Translations under genes and position numbers: made by a program
NCBI RefSeq assembly: GCF_001188955.3
Contig: NZ_JPRF03000014.1
Location: 142,856-206,855, forward strand
Reading direction: 5' to 3'
DNA: 64,000 nucleotides
Source: Kitasatospora aureofaciens
GTDB taxonomy: Bacteria; Actinomycetota; Actinomycetes; Streptomycetales; Streptomycetaceae
The notes under the pieces: model-generated
The model's database searches: none
Told to the model about the DNA's origin: nothing
The model's input: only the letters and a program-made list of their open reading frames with translations
Part shown: piece by piece, positions 1-8,334 of the stretch
Layout of the letters: each line of letters opens with the position of its first letter
How positions within the stretch are numbered: position 1 is the stretch's first letter

Positions 1-188
1 ACCACGGTCGGCTCCTTCCTCGTCAGCGGCGACCGTCTGCTCCGCCGCCTCGGCCTGCTCACCGGAGCGGGTGCCGTCCTCTGCGCCCTGCTCTGGCGAT
101 CGCGTTCGTCTCCACCTGGTGCGCCCTCGCCGCCTTGGCCAGCCTCCTACTCCTCCACTGGGCGGGACACCCGCCCGCGAACCGTTGA
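1..188 (+). pseudogene. 3' end of a membrane protein, apparently frameshifted
   Basis: Frame 1 begins with a hydrophobic, membrane-like stretch (TTVGSFLVSG... to GAVLCALLW, bases 1-96). It then turns into Pro/Ser/Arg-rich nonsense. Frame 3 takes over from about base 93 with another convincing hydrophobic segment (LAIAFVSTWCALAALASLLL) and stops at the TGA at 186-188. One missing base near 90-96 would join the two into a single C-terminal transmembrane hairpin, as in a transporter or small integral membrane protein. The gene starts outside the window, so its family cannot be named. A sequencing error is as likely as a real mutation. Confidence 0.4.
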
Positions 189-242
189 TGAAGGGTGGGC
201 TTTCGCCCTGCCCCAGCCCGTCCGTCGTTCGATGCCCGCCCC

Positions 243-1589
243 CTACGGCCGTGCCGCTTCCAGCGCGTCCTCCGCGCCGTCCGTCACCTGCTCACCGGCC
301 TCGGCACGCCCGTGCCCGCGCTGGCGGTCCATCTCCCGCCACTCCGGCCGCAGTCCGGTCAGCGTGGTGGTGGCGAAGTACAGGACCCCGGCCGTGAGCA
401 GGCTGGGTATCAGGCCCACCAGAGCGACCGCCGCGCCCGCGAGGAGGCCCCCGAGAGGGATGCCGGCCCAGGCCAGGGAGTCGCTGAGGGCGTGGACGCG
501 GCCGAGCAGGTGGCGGGGCACCCGTTCGAAGAGGACCGCGCCGAGGATCGGGTTGAGGAATCCGGACCCGAAGCCACCCACGGCGAAGACCGCGACCACC
601 GCCCACATCGGCGCGTCCAACGCGAGCACCAGGTAGCGAGGCGCCCCGGCGAGCAGGAAGCCGACGAAGAAGACCGTACGCCGGGGCAGCCGGTGGGCGA
701 GCGTGGCCGCGATCAGGCTGCCGGCCACCGCGGTGACGCCCAGGACACTGCCGATCAGCCCGATACCAGCCGGGCCGTTGCCGGACTCCCGGGCCCAGAC
801 CGGGAGCAGGACGGTCGAGAACCCGGCGTCGAGCAGGTTGGTGATGCCGACCATGATGGTGACGGTGAGCAGCAGCGGTTCCGTCCGCAGGAAGCCGAAG
901 CCCTCCCGGAACATCCGCCAGTAGCCGCCGTCGCGCTGGTCCGGCTCGACGGGGACCGTGCTTGAAGCCGCCTCCGGGACGGCCGAGCGCCCCATGCCGG
1001 GTGGCAGCGCCAGGGCGATGATCAGCGATCCGAGCGCGAAGGTGCCCGCGTTGACCGCCAGCCCGGCCAGCGGCCCCACCAACGCGACCAGCCCGCCACC
1101 GACCGCCGGCCCGATCGTGGAGGCCAGCCGCTCGGTGACGCCGGACAGCCCGGTGGCCCGCTCCATCGGCACCCGGGCGCGGTCGGCCGCCTCCGGGACC
1201 ATGACCGACTTGGCCAAGTCCCCCGGCCCGCGCATCGCACCGATCACCGCGACCATCACCAGCAGCGTCCAGAACGGCAGCAGTCCCTGGGCGTGCAGCA
1301 GCGGAACGAGCCCGGCCGCGACGGCGCTCGCGGCGTCCGTCGTCCAGGACACCACGCGCGGCCCGAGCCGGTCGACCAACGGCCCGGTCAGCGCCTTGAC
1401 CAGGACGTACGGCGTCATCTCGGCGAAGGCGACCAGGCCGGTCAGGGTGGCGCTGCCGGTGGTGGCCAGGACGAACCAGGGCAGGGCGATGGCGGAGACC
1501 CGTGTCCCGGTCAGGGAGACCGCCGTGGCTGCGAGCACCCCGACCAGCGGCCGCAGGCTGCGCACCGGCGGAGCGGCGACGGTGGTCAT
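243..1589 (-). CDS. MFS transporter (macrolide-efflux/MFS_3 type)
   Basis: This is a 448-residue major facilitator protein of the 12-helix type, probably an exporter in the cytoplasmic membrane. Hydrophobic segments run through almost the whole length, starting with a helix at about residues 12-40 (GVLAATAVSLTGTRVSAIAL). A typical cytoplasmic loop (GPLVDRLGPR, residues about 66-75) follows the second helix. The N-terminal layout resembles the enterobactin/macrolide exporter branch. The ATG overlaps the stop of the upstream ArsR-type gene by 4 bases, so the two are translationally coupled, and the regulator probably controls this transporter. The C terminus is a soluble tail of about 35 residues rich in Arg and Glu. 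The substrate cannot be inferred. Confidence 0.92.
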   Translation of the reverse strand: MTTVAAPPVRSLRPLVGVLAATAVSLTGTRVSAIALPWFVLATTGSATLTGLVAFAEMTPYVLVKALTGPLVDRLGPRVVSWTTDAASAVAAGLVPLLHAQGLLPFWTLLVMVAVIGAMRGPGDLAKSVMVPEAADRARVPMERATGLSGVTERLASTIGPAVGGGLVALVGPLAGLAVNAGTFALGSLIIALALPPGMGRSAVPEAASSTVPVEPDQRDGGYWRMFREGFGFLRTEPLLLTVTIMVGITNLLDAGFSTVLLPVWARESGNGPAGIGLIGSVLGVTAVAGSLIAATLAHRLPRRTVFFVGFLLAGAPRYLVLALDAPMWAVVAVFAVGGFGSGFLNPILGAVLFERVPRHLLGRVHALSDSLAWAGIPLGGLLAGAAVALVGLIPSLLTAGVLYFATTTLTGLRPEWREMDRQRGHGRAEAGEQVTDGAEDALEAARP

Positions 1590-2209
1590 TCGGCACTCCC
1601 CTCGGCGGGTGCGGACGGCCCCTGGGCATCGGGAAGCACGTGGACCACCACGGAGACCTGCTCGCTGCCCTCCGGCACCGGCCCCTCGGCGCCGACCCGC
1701 CGGTAGCGCCGGAGGACCGCGGACAACTCAGCGGTGAGCTGCTCGGCCTCGCCCGGCGTGATCTGCAGCAGCATGTCGCTGAAGTCGACCGCCTTGCGCC
1801 ACTCCCTGGGCATCGTCTCGAAGGAGTCGAGCACGCGCTGCCCGGTCAGGGTGTGGCCGGCCAACACGGCGCGCAGGAAGCCGACGGCCGTCTCGGGCTC
1901 CTCGTCCGCCATGTCCTCCCCCGTCCAGACCGTCATCCGGTGTGCCGAACGCCACCACCGCTCCCGGGCGTTGCCGCGCTCCGCGTCCTCCTCCACGAAG
2001 CCCGCGGCGGCGAGCTGGCGCAGGTGATAGCTGGTGGCTCCGGAGTTGAGCCCGAGCTGCTCGGCGAGCCTGGTCGCCGTGGACGGGCCGTGCTTGCGCA
2101 GCAGCCCGACCAGTCGCATCCGCACGGGGTGGGCCATCGCCTTCATGCCCTTGGCAGTGAGGACGACGTGCGGGTCGTCACTGTGCATCCAGCCGCGGTC
2201 TTCGGTCAT
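1586..2209 (-). CDS. ArsR-family winged-helix transcriptional regulator
   Basis: A 207-residue regulator. An ArsR-like winged helix fills about residues 18-85 (MAHPVRMRLVGLLRKHGPST, then LAEQLGLNSGATSYHLRQLA as the helix-turn-helix). No metal-binding cysteine cluster (ELCVCDL type) is present, so it is not a classical metal sensor. The C-terminal half (about 100-190) is an effector or dimerisation region of the kind seen in ArsR-like regulators of drug exporters. It is the first gene of a two-gene operon with the MFS transporter (ATGA overlap). The ATG at 2209 has no good ribosome site; the ATG at 2188 is an alternative start. A palindrome just upstream is its likely autoregulatory operator. 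Confidence 0.9.
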   Translation of the reverse strand: MTEDRGWMHSDDPHVVLTAKGMKAMAHPVRMRLVGLLRKHGPSTATRLAEQLGLNSGATSYHLRQLAAAGFVEEDAERGNARERWWRSAHRMTVWTGEDMADEEPETAVGFLRAVLAGHTLTGQRVLDSFETMPREWRKAVDFSDMLLQITPGEAEQLTAELSAVLRRYRRVGAEGPVPEGSEQVSVVVHVLPDAQGPSAPAEGSAE

Positions 2210-2524
2210 AGCAGGAGACTAGGACCACAAAGATCTGTTTGCAAAGCCCTTTTTGCGAAGGATCCTTTGCGCTCGTCGAGCGCGCCATTGCGCCCCGCGA
2301 GCGGGCCACGGCCGGTCTACCGACCGGCTCGCGCCCGGCGTCCCCGCCGGTCGACGGGCCACCCACCCGCCGCTCGGCGGGGGCCGGGGCCGGGTACGGG
2401 TCCCGGAGCCGGATTGTCACCCGGGCGGAGGAGGAGCAGGCTGGCAGCAGGGCCAGGGAAGCGGCCCGCCCCGGTCGGCCGCGGACTCTACGACGGCCGC
2501 CGGTCAGGCACGAGGGGCAGGGCA
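2210..2524. other. Intergenic region upstream of the ArsR-MFS operon
   Basis: There are 315 bases with no convincing gene. The left 60 bases are unusually AT-rich for this chromosome and hold the ArsR promoter/operator candidates. The remainder (about 2272-2520) is GC-rich and I see no recognisable element in it apart from a GAGGGG ribosome site just before the gene at 2525. Confidence 0.6.
2238..2270. promoter_or_regulatory. Putative ArsR operator: TTTGC repeats and palindrome
   Basis: GCGAAGGATCCTTTGC (2255-2270) is a 16-base palindrome with one mismatched pair. It is preceded by TTTGCAAAG (2238-2246) and overlaps a third TTTGC-like half site. It lies 29-61 bases upstream of the regulator start, where an ArsR-family repressor would bind to control itself and the coupled transporter. 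That it is bound by this protein is inference. Confidence 0.45.
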
Positions 2525-3223
2525 ATGGCACGCGGGAAGCTCTGGGGCTACGTCGCTTCGGGGGCTCGGGCGCTCGGTGCGTTCGGCGGCGCGGGCGGCG
2601 CGGGCGGCGCCGAACGCAAGGGCGCTGCGGGCACACCGGGGGGCCTCGGCCCGTACCCGCCGGTCGCGATGGCCGGCCCCCGGACGCTGTCCAGGACGGA
2701 ACTCGACCAGTTGCGCTGGACCGGCCGCCAGGCCGGGTGCGAGCCGCAGGCGCGGCACGTCCAGGTCGCCGAGGTGGTGCGCCGGGTGCTGCGCGGCGGC
2801 GGGCGGGCGGCGGCCGTCACGGTCCGGCTGGCGCCCGGGCTGCCGGTGGTGGCCGGGGACGCCCGCCGGATGGAGGCCGCGGTGGCCGGGCTGGTCGACC
2901 ATGCGATCCGGCGCAGCCCTCTGGGCGGCCGGGTGCTGGTCCGGGCGGACATCAGGCGCACCGGACCGACGGCGCCCCGGACCGGGGTCGGACGGGGCAC
3001 GACCGCGCACCGCCGGGAACGAGTGGAGATACGGATATCCGACCGCGGCACGTACGAGCCGCCCGAGGCCCGCGAGTGGCTGCTCACAGGCGTGCGGCCT
3101 TCCGAGCCGGTCGGCCCGGCGCTGCACAGCCTGGTGCTGGCGGCGGGCGGGCGACTCGTGGTCGAGCCGACACCCGGCGGCGGCCTGACCGTCGTGCTCC
3201 TGCTGACGGTCGCCTACGACTGA
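2525..3223 (+). CDS. Orphan HATPase-domain protein (histidine-kinase-like ATPase)
   Basis: A 232-residue protein consisting mainly of a histidine-kinase-type ATP-binding fold. The visible elements are an N-box-like helix (GDARRMEAAVAGLVDHAIRR, about 116-135), a G1-like ISDRG loop (about 176-180) and a C-terminal G2-like segment (GPALHSLVLAAGGRL, about 203-217). There is no HisKA dimerisation domain, phosphorylatable His box or membrane segment, so it cannot work as a complete sensor kinase alone. The N-terminal 45 residues are Gly/Ala repeats (FGGAGGAGGAERKG). Start chosen at the ATG behind GAGGGG; the ATG at 2669 is an alternative. Its partner and function are unknown. Confidence 0.72.
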   Translation: MARGKLWGYVASGARALGAFGGAGGAGGAERKGAAGTPGGLGPYPPVAMAGPRTLSRTELDQLRWTGRQAGCEPQARHVQVAEVVRRVLRGGGRAAAVTVRLAPGLPVVAGDARRMEAAVAGLVDHAIRRSPLGGRVLVRADIRRTGPTAPRTGVGRGTTAHRRERVEIRISDRGTYEPPEAREWLLTGVRPSEPVGPALHSLVLAAGGRLVVEPTPGGGLTVVLLLTVAYD

Positions 3224-3364
3224 CCGGCCGGCCCACACCGCCGCTCCCCGCCCGCCCCGCCGATCCGCCCGCGCCACCGGTCGGCGTGCCCCACCGATCG
3301 ACCCGCGTCACCGATCGGCCCGCGCCGCGCGGCGAACGTCGGCCGCCGAACCTAGACTTGCCCC

Positions 3365-5191
3365 ATGCCCCGGCTCAACGACCAGGTCGGAGAACTGCTC
3401 CAGGAGTACGCCGACCTGATCAACATCACCGGTGGGGACGCCTTCCGGGCCCGCGCCTACGAGAAGGCCGCCCGAGCCGTCGGCGGCCACCCCGAGGACC
3501 TGGCCGATCTGGACGTCAAGGGACTGCAGCAGATCCCCGGCGTCGGCAAGTCCACCGCCGAGAAGATCGCCGAGTACCTCGCGACCGGCAGGATCCCGGC
3601 GCTCGAGTCCCTGCGTGCCAAGATCCCGTCCGGCGTCCGGGAGATGATGGCCGTCCCCAGCGTCGGCCCGAAGCGTGCCCTCGCCCTCTACCGGGACCTC
3701 GGCATCGCCTCCGTGGAGGAGCTCGCCGAGGCGATCCGCGCCGACAGGCTGGCCGGCGTGGCCGGCTTCGGCGAGCGCAGCGGCGAGAAGATCCTGCACG
3801 GCATCGAGCTGATGCGGCAGTCCGGCGGACGGACCCTGCTCGACACCGCCACCGAGCTGGCCGAGCAGTTGGTCGAGGCGCTCTCCGCCGTCCCCGGCTG
3901 CACCCGCTGCGCGTACGCGGGTTCGCTGCGCCGGATGCGCGAGACGGTGGGCGACATCGACGTGCTGGCGACCGCCGCCGACTCCGCTCCGCTGATGGCC
4001 GCACTCACCGAACTCCCGTACGTGGCCGAGGTGATCGGCAGCGGACCGACCAAGACCTCGGTCCTCACCACCCAGGGGATCCAGGTGGACCTGAGGGTCG
4101 TGCCCGAGGAGGACTGGGGCGCCGCTCTGGTCTACTTCACCGGCTCGAAGGCGCACAACATCAAGCTGCGCACGATGGCGGTGCGGGCCGGGCTGAAGCT
4201 CTCCGAGTACGGCCTGTTCGAGGTCGACGGCGACGCCCGGAAGGGTGCCAAGGGAGCACAGGGCGCCAAGACGGAAGGCACCAAGGGAGCACAGGGCGCG
4301 AAGGGGGCACAGGGCGCCAGGACAGAAGGCACCAAGGTGGTCTCCGCGACCGAGGACGAGGTGTACGCGGCCCTCGGCCTGCCCTGGATCCCGCCGACGC
4401 TGCGCGAGGACCGCGGCGAGATCGAGGCCGCGCTGAACGGTGAACTCCCTGACCTCATCGAGGAGTCGGACCTGCGCGGCGATCTGCACACCCACACCGA
4501 CCTGACCGACGGCCTGGCCACCCTCACCGAGATGATCGACACGGCCGCGGCCCGCGGCTACTCCTACTACGCCGTCACCGACCACGCGCCGGACCTGGTG
4601 ATGCAGCGGATGACGAACGAGAAGATGCTCGCCCAGCGCGAGGAACTGCGCCGACTCGCCGACCGCCACAAGAAGTTGCGCCTGCTGCACGGCACCGAGC
4701 TGAACATCGGCCCGGACGGCGGCGTGGACTGGCCACCCGAGTTCCTGGCCGGCTTCGACGTCTGCGTGGCCTCCGTGCACTCGCACTTCAACCTCGACCG
4801 CGCCGCCCAGACCCGCCGGTTGATCCGCGCCTGCGAGAACCCGTACGTCCACATCATCGGCCACCTCACCACCCGGCGGATCGGCCGGCGCGGACCGATC
4901 GACGTCGACCTGGACGCGGTGTTCGAGGCCGCCGCGCGCACCGGAACCGCGATCGAGATCAACAGCTCCCCGCAGCGCCTCGACCTGCGCGACGAGGACG
5001 TCCTGCGGGCCAAGCGGCACGGCGTGCGCTTCTCGATCGACAGCGACGCGCACGCCACCGGCCACCTCGCCTACCCGCGCTTCGGCATCGGTACGGCGCA
5101 GCGCGGCTGGCTCACCACCGAGGACGTGATCAACGCCTGGACCTGGCAGAAGCTGAAGCGCTTCCTCCACAAGGACGCACTACAGAAGTAG
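3365..5191 (+). CDS. polX: DNA polymerase X family protein with PHP domain (PolX)
   Basis: A 608-residue bacterial PolX: gap-filling DNA polymerase fused to a PHP 3'-5' exonuclease/phosphodiesterase domain, used in base-excision and other repair. Helix-hairpin-helix elements lie at about 52-70 (LQQIPGVGKSTAEKIAEYL) and 95-145. The polymerase palm carries the metal-binding aspartates D197 and D199 (VGDIDV) and D242 (QVDLRV). The PHP domain begins at about 370 with RGDLHTHTDLTDG and continues to the C terminus with further His/Asp metal ligands (TDHAPD, ASVHSHF, DSDAHAT). Usual length is about 570-580; the excess is a Lys/Ala/Gly repeat linker at 291-324. The gene stands alone. Confidence 0.93.
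   Translation: MPRLNDQVGELLQEYADLINITGGDAFRARAYEKAARAVGGHPEDLADLDVKGLQQIPGVGKSTAEKIAEYLATGRIPALESLRAKIPSGVREMMAVPSVGPKRALALYRDLGIASVEELAEAIRADRLAGVAGFGERSGEKILHGIELMRQSGGRTLLDTATELAEQLVEALSAVPGCTRCAYAGSLRRMRETVGDIDVLATAADSAPLMAALTELPYVAEVIGSGPTKTSVLTTQGIQVDLRVVPEEDWGAALVYFTGSKAHNIKLRTMAVRAGLKLSEYGLFEVDGDARKGAKGAQGAKTEGTKGAQGAKGAQGARTEGTKVVSATEDEVYAALGLPWIPPTLREDRGEIEAALNGELPDLIEESDLRGDLHTHTDLTDGLATLTEMIDTAAARGYSYYAVTDHAPDLVMQRMTNEKMLAQREELRRLADRHKKLRLLHGTELNIGPDGGVDWPPEFLAGFDVCVASVHSHFNLDRAAQTRRLIRACENPYVHIIGHLTTRRIGRRGPIDVDLDAVFEAAARTGTAIEINSSPQRLDLRDEDVLRAKRHGVRFSIDSDAHATGHLAYPRFGIGTAQRGWLTTEDVINAWTWQKLKRFLHKDALQK
4235..4336 (+). repeat. Degenerate tandem repeats inside polX (KGAQGAK linker)
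   Basis: The DNA repeats variants of AAGGGAGCACAGGGCGCC with interspersed AAGACGGAAGGCACC blocks. They encode KGAKGAQGAKTEGTKGAQGA and related units (residues about 291-324). The insertion sits exactly at the junction of the polymerase and PHP domains and keeps the frame. It looks like slippage expansion of a flexible, positively charged linker. Confidence 0.8.
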
Positions 5192-5244
5192 TACTACCGA
5201 CGTAGTGCTCCCCTGGCCGGCCGGAACCGCACCGCCGACGTCTC

Positions 5245-6147
5245 CTAGCACCCGCCCCCGCACCCGCCCCCGCCGCCGCCGAGCGAGGCCCCCGGCGAGC
5301 CCAGGACCCGGGCCGCGCTGCGGTGCCCGAGCCCGGCCGCCAGCCGCAGGTCCCCGTTCCTCAGGAACCCGGCCAGGAAGCCCGCCGCGAAGGCGTCCCC
5401 GGCCCCGGTGAGGTCACGTACCTCGGCGACGGGTGGCACCGGCACGGTGAACAGGTCCTCGCCCGGCACGTCGACCGTCGTCGGCTCCGCCCCCGACTTG
5501 GTGACCACCGTGGTGGCGCCCAGTCGGGCGCGCTCCGGCCCGGGCAGGCCGTCCACCAGCAGGCCGAGGAAGGCCGACTCCGAGCGGTTGGCGAACACGA
5601 AGGTCGGCGCCAACCCGACCAGCAGGGCGAGGAACCGCTCCCGTCCGAACTGCTCCAGCATCCCGGTGGAGGAGGCGTCCACCGACGTGGTGCCGCCCGC
5701 CTGCCGGACCCGGGCGAGCGCGTCGACCGCCGTCCGTCCGACCGGCTCGCCGTCGAAGGAGTAGGCGGGCACGTGCAGGTGGGTCAGGCCGGCCAGCCAC
5801 TCGTCCGGGGCGCGTTCCAGCAGCTTGGCCGCACCGCGGTCGGGCAGCATGGTGCGCTCGCCGTCCGGGTCGATCAGCACCACGATGCTGCCGGTCCGGC
5901 CGTGCCGCTGCACCCGTACGTCCACGCCGTGGCCGCCGAGTTCGGCGACGACGCCGTCCCCGACCGGGTCCGCGCCGACGCAGCCGAGGAAGCGGACCGG
6001 GTACTGCCCGGCGGCGAAGCAGGCGACGTTGGCCGCGCTGCCACCGCGCCGGCGGAACACCCGGGCCCCGGAGTCGGTGCCGTGGCGCAGCGGGCCGTCG
6101 GCCCAGACCACGATGTCCTCCACGAGGTCGCCGAGCACCCCGAGCAC
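5245..6147 (-). CDS. psuK: PfkB-family kinase, probable pseudouridine kinase
   Basis: A 300-residue ribokinase/PfkB carbohydrate kinase. The N-terminal glycine pair region is RRGGSAANVACFAAG (about 33-47), and the C-terminal PfkB signature is LTGAGDAFAAGFLAG (about 243-257), with the catalytic Asp in GAGDAF. It follows psuG by 3 bases on the same strand. In the known pathway pseudouridine kinase makes pseudouridine-5'-phosphate, which PsuG splits to uracil and ribose-5-phosphate. GTG start. The C terminus is odd: after the normal fold it ends in a Gly/Cys tail (GGGGGGCGGGC) encoded by CCCCCGCACC-like repeats. Assignment to pseudouridine rests on the neighbour; the domain alone would allow other sugars. 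Confidence 0.85.
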   Translation of the reverse strand: MLGVLGDLVEDIVVWADGPLRHGTDSGARVFRRRGGSAANVACFAAGQYPVRFLGCVGADPVGDGVVAELGGHGVDVRVQRHGRTGSIVVLIDPDGERTMLPDRGAAKLLERAPDEWLAGLTHLHVPAYSFDGEPVGRTAVDALARVRQAGGTTSVDASSTGMLEQFGRERFLALLVGLAPTFVFANRSESAFLGLLVDGLPGPERARLGATTVVTKSGAEPTTVDVPGEDLFTVPVPPVAEVRDLTGAGDAFAAGFLAGFLRNGDLRLAAGLGHRSAARVLGSPGASLGGGGGGCGGGC

Positions 6148-6150
6148 GGG

Positions 6151-7179
6151 TCAGGCCCCGGTGGACGCGGGAGCGGACCCACCGGCCCGGGCGGCCAGGG
6201 CGACGGCGATCTCGCCACCGAGGCGGACGTTGCCGCGGTAGACCTCGACGTTGACCTCCAGGCTGCGGCCGCCGGTGTCACGCTGGATGTGGTCGAGCAG
6301 GAACGGAGTGGAGGCGTTGCCGGTGATGCCCCGGCGCTCGGCCTCGGCCCGGGCCCGGGCCAGGATGCCGTCCAGCTCCTCCGGCGGCAGTTGCTTGGCG
6401 GGGTCGACCGGGTTGGCGACCAGGACGGCCTGCGGCAGGTCGAGCCGGTCACGGGCGTCGATGACGGCGGCGGCCTCCTCGGGCGACCGGACGGCGAAGT
6501 TGATCTCGTGGCCGGAGTCGGTGACGTAGAAGCCGGGGTACTTGGTGGTGCGGTAGCCGATGACCGGGATGTTGAGGGTCTCGAAGCGCTCCAGGGTGGC
6601 CCGGATGTCGAGGATGGACTTCACGCCCGCGCTGATCACGGTGACCGGCGTGGCCGCCAGGGTGGTCAGGTCGGCGGACTCGTCGAAGCTCTCCGAGGCG
6701 CCGAAGTGGACGCCGCCCAGGCCGCCGGTGGAGAAGACCCGCACGCCCGCGCGGTGGGCGAGGAAGGCCGTGGCGGCGACCGTGGTGCCACCGTGGCGTC
6801 CGAGCGCGGCGACGACGGGCAGGTCGCGCAGGCTGACCTTGTCCAGGCCGTCGGTGGCGGCCAGTTCGGTGATCTGCTCGGCGCTCAGACCGACCGTGGG
6901 GACGCCCGAGTGCACGCCGATGGTCGCCGGCACGACTCCCGCCCCGCGCAGCTGCTCCTCGGCCTCCAGCGCGACCGCCAGGTTGCGGGGCCGCGGCAGG
7001 CCGTGGGTGAAGATCGTCGACTCCAGGGCGACCACCGGACGGCCGTCGGCGACGGCCTGCACGACCTCCTCGGAGATCCGGATGGCGGCGGTGCCGCTGG
7101 TGGCGCTGCCGGTGCCGGGGGCGCCGGCCGTGCTGGGAATGCCGGCAGTGCCGGCGGTGCTGCGGGGCAGTCCGGTCAT
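6151..7179 (-). CDS. psuG: Pseudouridine-5'-phosphate glycosidase
   Basis: A 342-residue member of the PsuG/IndA family, which reversibly cleaves the C-C glycosidic bond of pseudouridine-5'-phosphate to give uracil and ribose-5-phosphate. Family hallmarks are PVVALESTIFTHGLPRPRN (about 35-53), IGVHSGVPTVGLS, the GGTTVAATAFLAHRAGVRVF region, STGGLGGVHFGA and SAGVKSILD. An Ala/Gly/Thr-rich extension of about 25 residues precedes the fold. I chose the ATG at 7179 behind AGGAAG rather than the TTG at 7218. It is first in the psuG-psuK operon and divergent from a LysR gene that probably controls it. Confidence 0.94.
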   Translation of the reverse strand: MTGLPRSTAGTAGIPSTAGAPGTGSATSGTAAIRISEEVVQAVADGRPVVALESTIFTHGLPRPRNLAVALEAEEQLRGAGVVPATIGVHSGVPTVGLSAEQITELAATDGLDKVSLRDLPVVAALGRHGGTTVAATAFLAHRAGVRVFSTGGLGGVHFGASESFDESADLTTLAATPVTVISAGVKSILDIRATLERFETLNIPVIGYRTTKYPGFYVTDSGHEINFAVRSPEEAAAVIDARDRLDLPQAVLVANPVDPAKQLPPEELDGILARARAEAERRGITGNASTPFLLDHIQRDTGGRSLEVNVEVYRGNVRLGGEIAVALAARAGGSAPASTGA

Positions 7180-7278
7180 GATGCGAGCTTCCTGTGAGAT
7201 GCCACTGCGGTGGGGCAACGCGACGATCAGCGTATGGACGGTTCGGATCGGAAACCAGAATGAGTCCTGGGGTTTTCG

Positions 7279-7294
7279 ATAGGTGGTCAGCTAT
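7279..7294. promoter_or_regulatory. Putative LysR-type operator (ATAG-N8-CTAT)
   Basis: An inverted repeat ATAG-N8-CTAT lies in the 138-base gap between psuG and the divergent LysR gene, 24 bases before the LysR ATG. The surroundings are AT-rich for this genome. Position and symmetry suit a LysR-type binding site; the assignment is inference. Confidence 0.4.
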
Positions 7295-7317
7295 TGGTTC
7301 TCACTAGGCTGATCCTC

Positions 7318-8220
7318 ATGGGCTTCACCTTGCGTCAGCTGGAGGTCTTCCTGACCGTCGCGGAGACGCTGCACTTCGGCCGGGCCGCCGAGCGGCTGCA
7401 CATCTCGCAGCCGACGGTCAGCCAGGAGGTCGCCCGGCTGGAGCGGACCGTCGGCGTGGAGCTGTTCGACCGCAGCCGCCGCTCGGTCGCGCTGACCGGG
7501 GCCGGCGAGGTGATGGCCGCCGAGAGCGCGCGGCTGCTCGAACAGGCGGGGGCTCTGCTGACCCGGGTCCGGCTGCACGAGGAGTCCCGACTGGGGACGG
7601 CCCGGATCGTCGCCTCGCCGAGCGTGGTGAACCGGCTGCTGCCCGCCGTGGTCAGCCGCGCGGAGCAGGAGCTGCCCGCGCTCGACACCGCCGAACTCGC
7701 CGTCGACACCGGGCAGGTCTCCGCCACCTTGGCCGGCGAGCTCGCCGACATCGGCCTCGGCCGCTTCCTGGAGGAGGTGTCCGGCTACCGGCTGGAGCGG
7801 ATCGCCGACGAGCCGGTCCGGGTCGCCCTCGGCCGGGACCACCCGCTGGCCGGGCGGGTGAGCCTGGGGCTGACCGAACTGCGCGACCTCCCACTGCTGT
7901 TGTGGCCGCGCGAGCAGCACCCCCGGTACTACGACCACGTGCTCGGCCTGTGCGCGGAGCGCGGCGTCGACCCGCCGGTGCTGGTCAGCCCGCCGCGGAT
8001 CGTCGGCTCCCGGCTGTACCTGCTCGCCCGCAACCGCGCCTTCTCGCTGGTGCCCGGCTCGTTGACCGGCCACCTCACCGAGGACGTGGCCACCGTACCG
8101 CTGGAGGGGCGGGCCACCCTGCCGCTGGAGATGCAGTGGCGCACGGACGACCGGCGGCCTGCGCTGGCGACGCTGCGCAACGTGATCCGGCAGGAGGCGG
8201 CGAAGCTGGAGGACCGGTAG
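7318..8220 (+). CDS. LysR-family transcriptional regulator (likely of psuG-psuK)
   Basis: A 300-residue LysR regulator. The winged helix-turn-helix occupies residues 1-60 (LRQLEVFLTVAETLHFGRAA and LHISQPTVSQEVARLE), followed by a linker helix and a periplasmic-binding-protein-like effector domain (about 90-295). The ATG at 7318 is preferred over an upstream TTG because it opens directly on the canonical N terminus. It is divergent from psuG with an inverted repeat in the gap, so local activation or repression of pseudouridine catabolism is the simplest reading. The coinducer is unknown. Confidence 0.93.
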   Translation: MGFTLRQLEVFLTVAETLHFGRAAERLHISQPTVSQEVARLERTVGVELFDRSRRSVALTGAGEVMAAESARLLEQAGALLTRVRLHEESRLGTARIVASPSVVNRLLPAVVSRAEQELPALDTAELAVDTGQVSATLAGELADIGLGRFLEEVSGYRLERIADEPVRVALGRDHPLAGRVSLGLTELRDLPLLLWPREQHPRYYDHVLGLCAERGVDPPVLVSPPRIVGSRLYLLARNRAFSLVPGSLTGHLTEDVATVPLEGRATLPLEMQWRTDDRRPALATLRNVIRQEAAKLEDR

Positions 8221-8235
8221 GAGCCACCGGACCTC
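8209..8235 (+). terminator. Hairpin at the end of the LysR gene
   Basis: GAGGACCGGT and ACCGGACCTC flank a 7-base loop with a single A/A mismatch. The stem spans the LysR stop codon, which suits a compact terminator. There is no U-tract, as is common in this group. Confidence 0.45.
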
Positions 8236-8334
8236 AGCCCCGGAAGACTGAACCGACCATAGGCACCACCGGAGTTGTGGAAGCCCAGAGCCTCCGGCAG
8301 CAGCCCTTGACGCTCACATGCCACCGCCGAAAGG

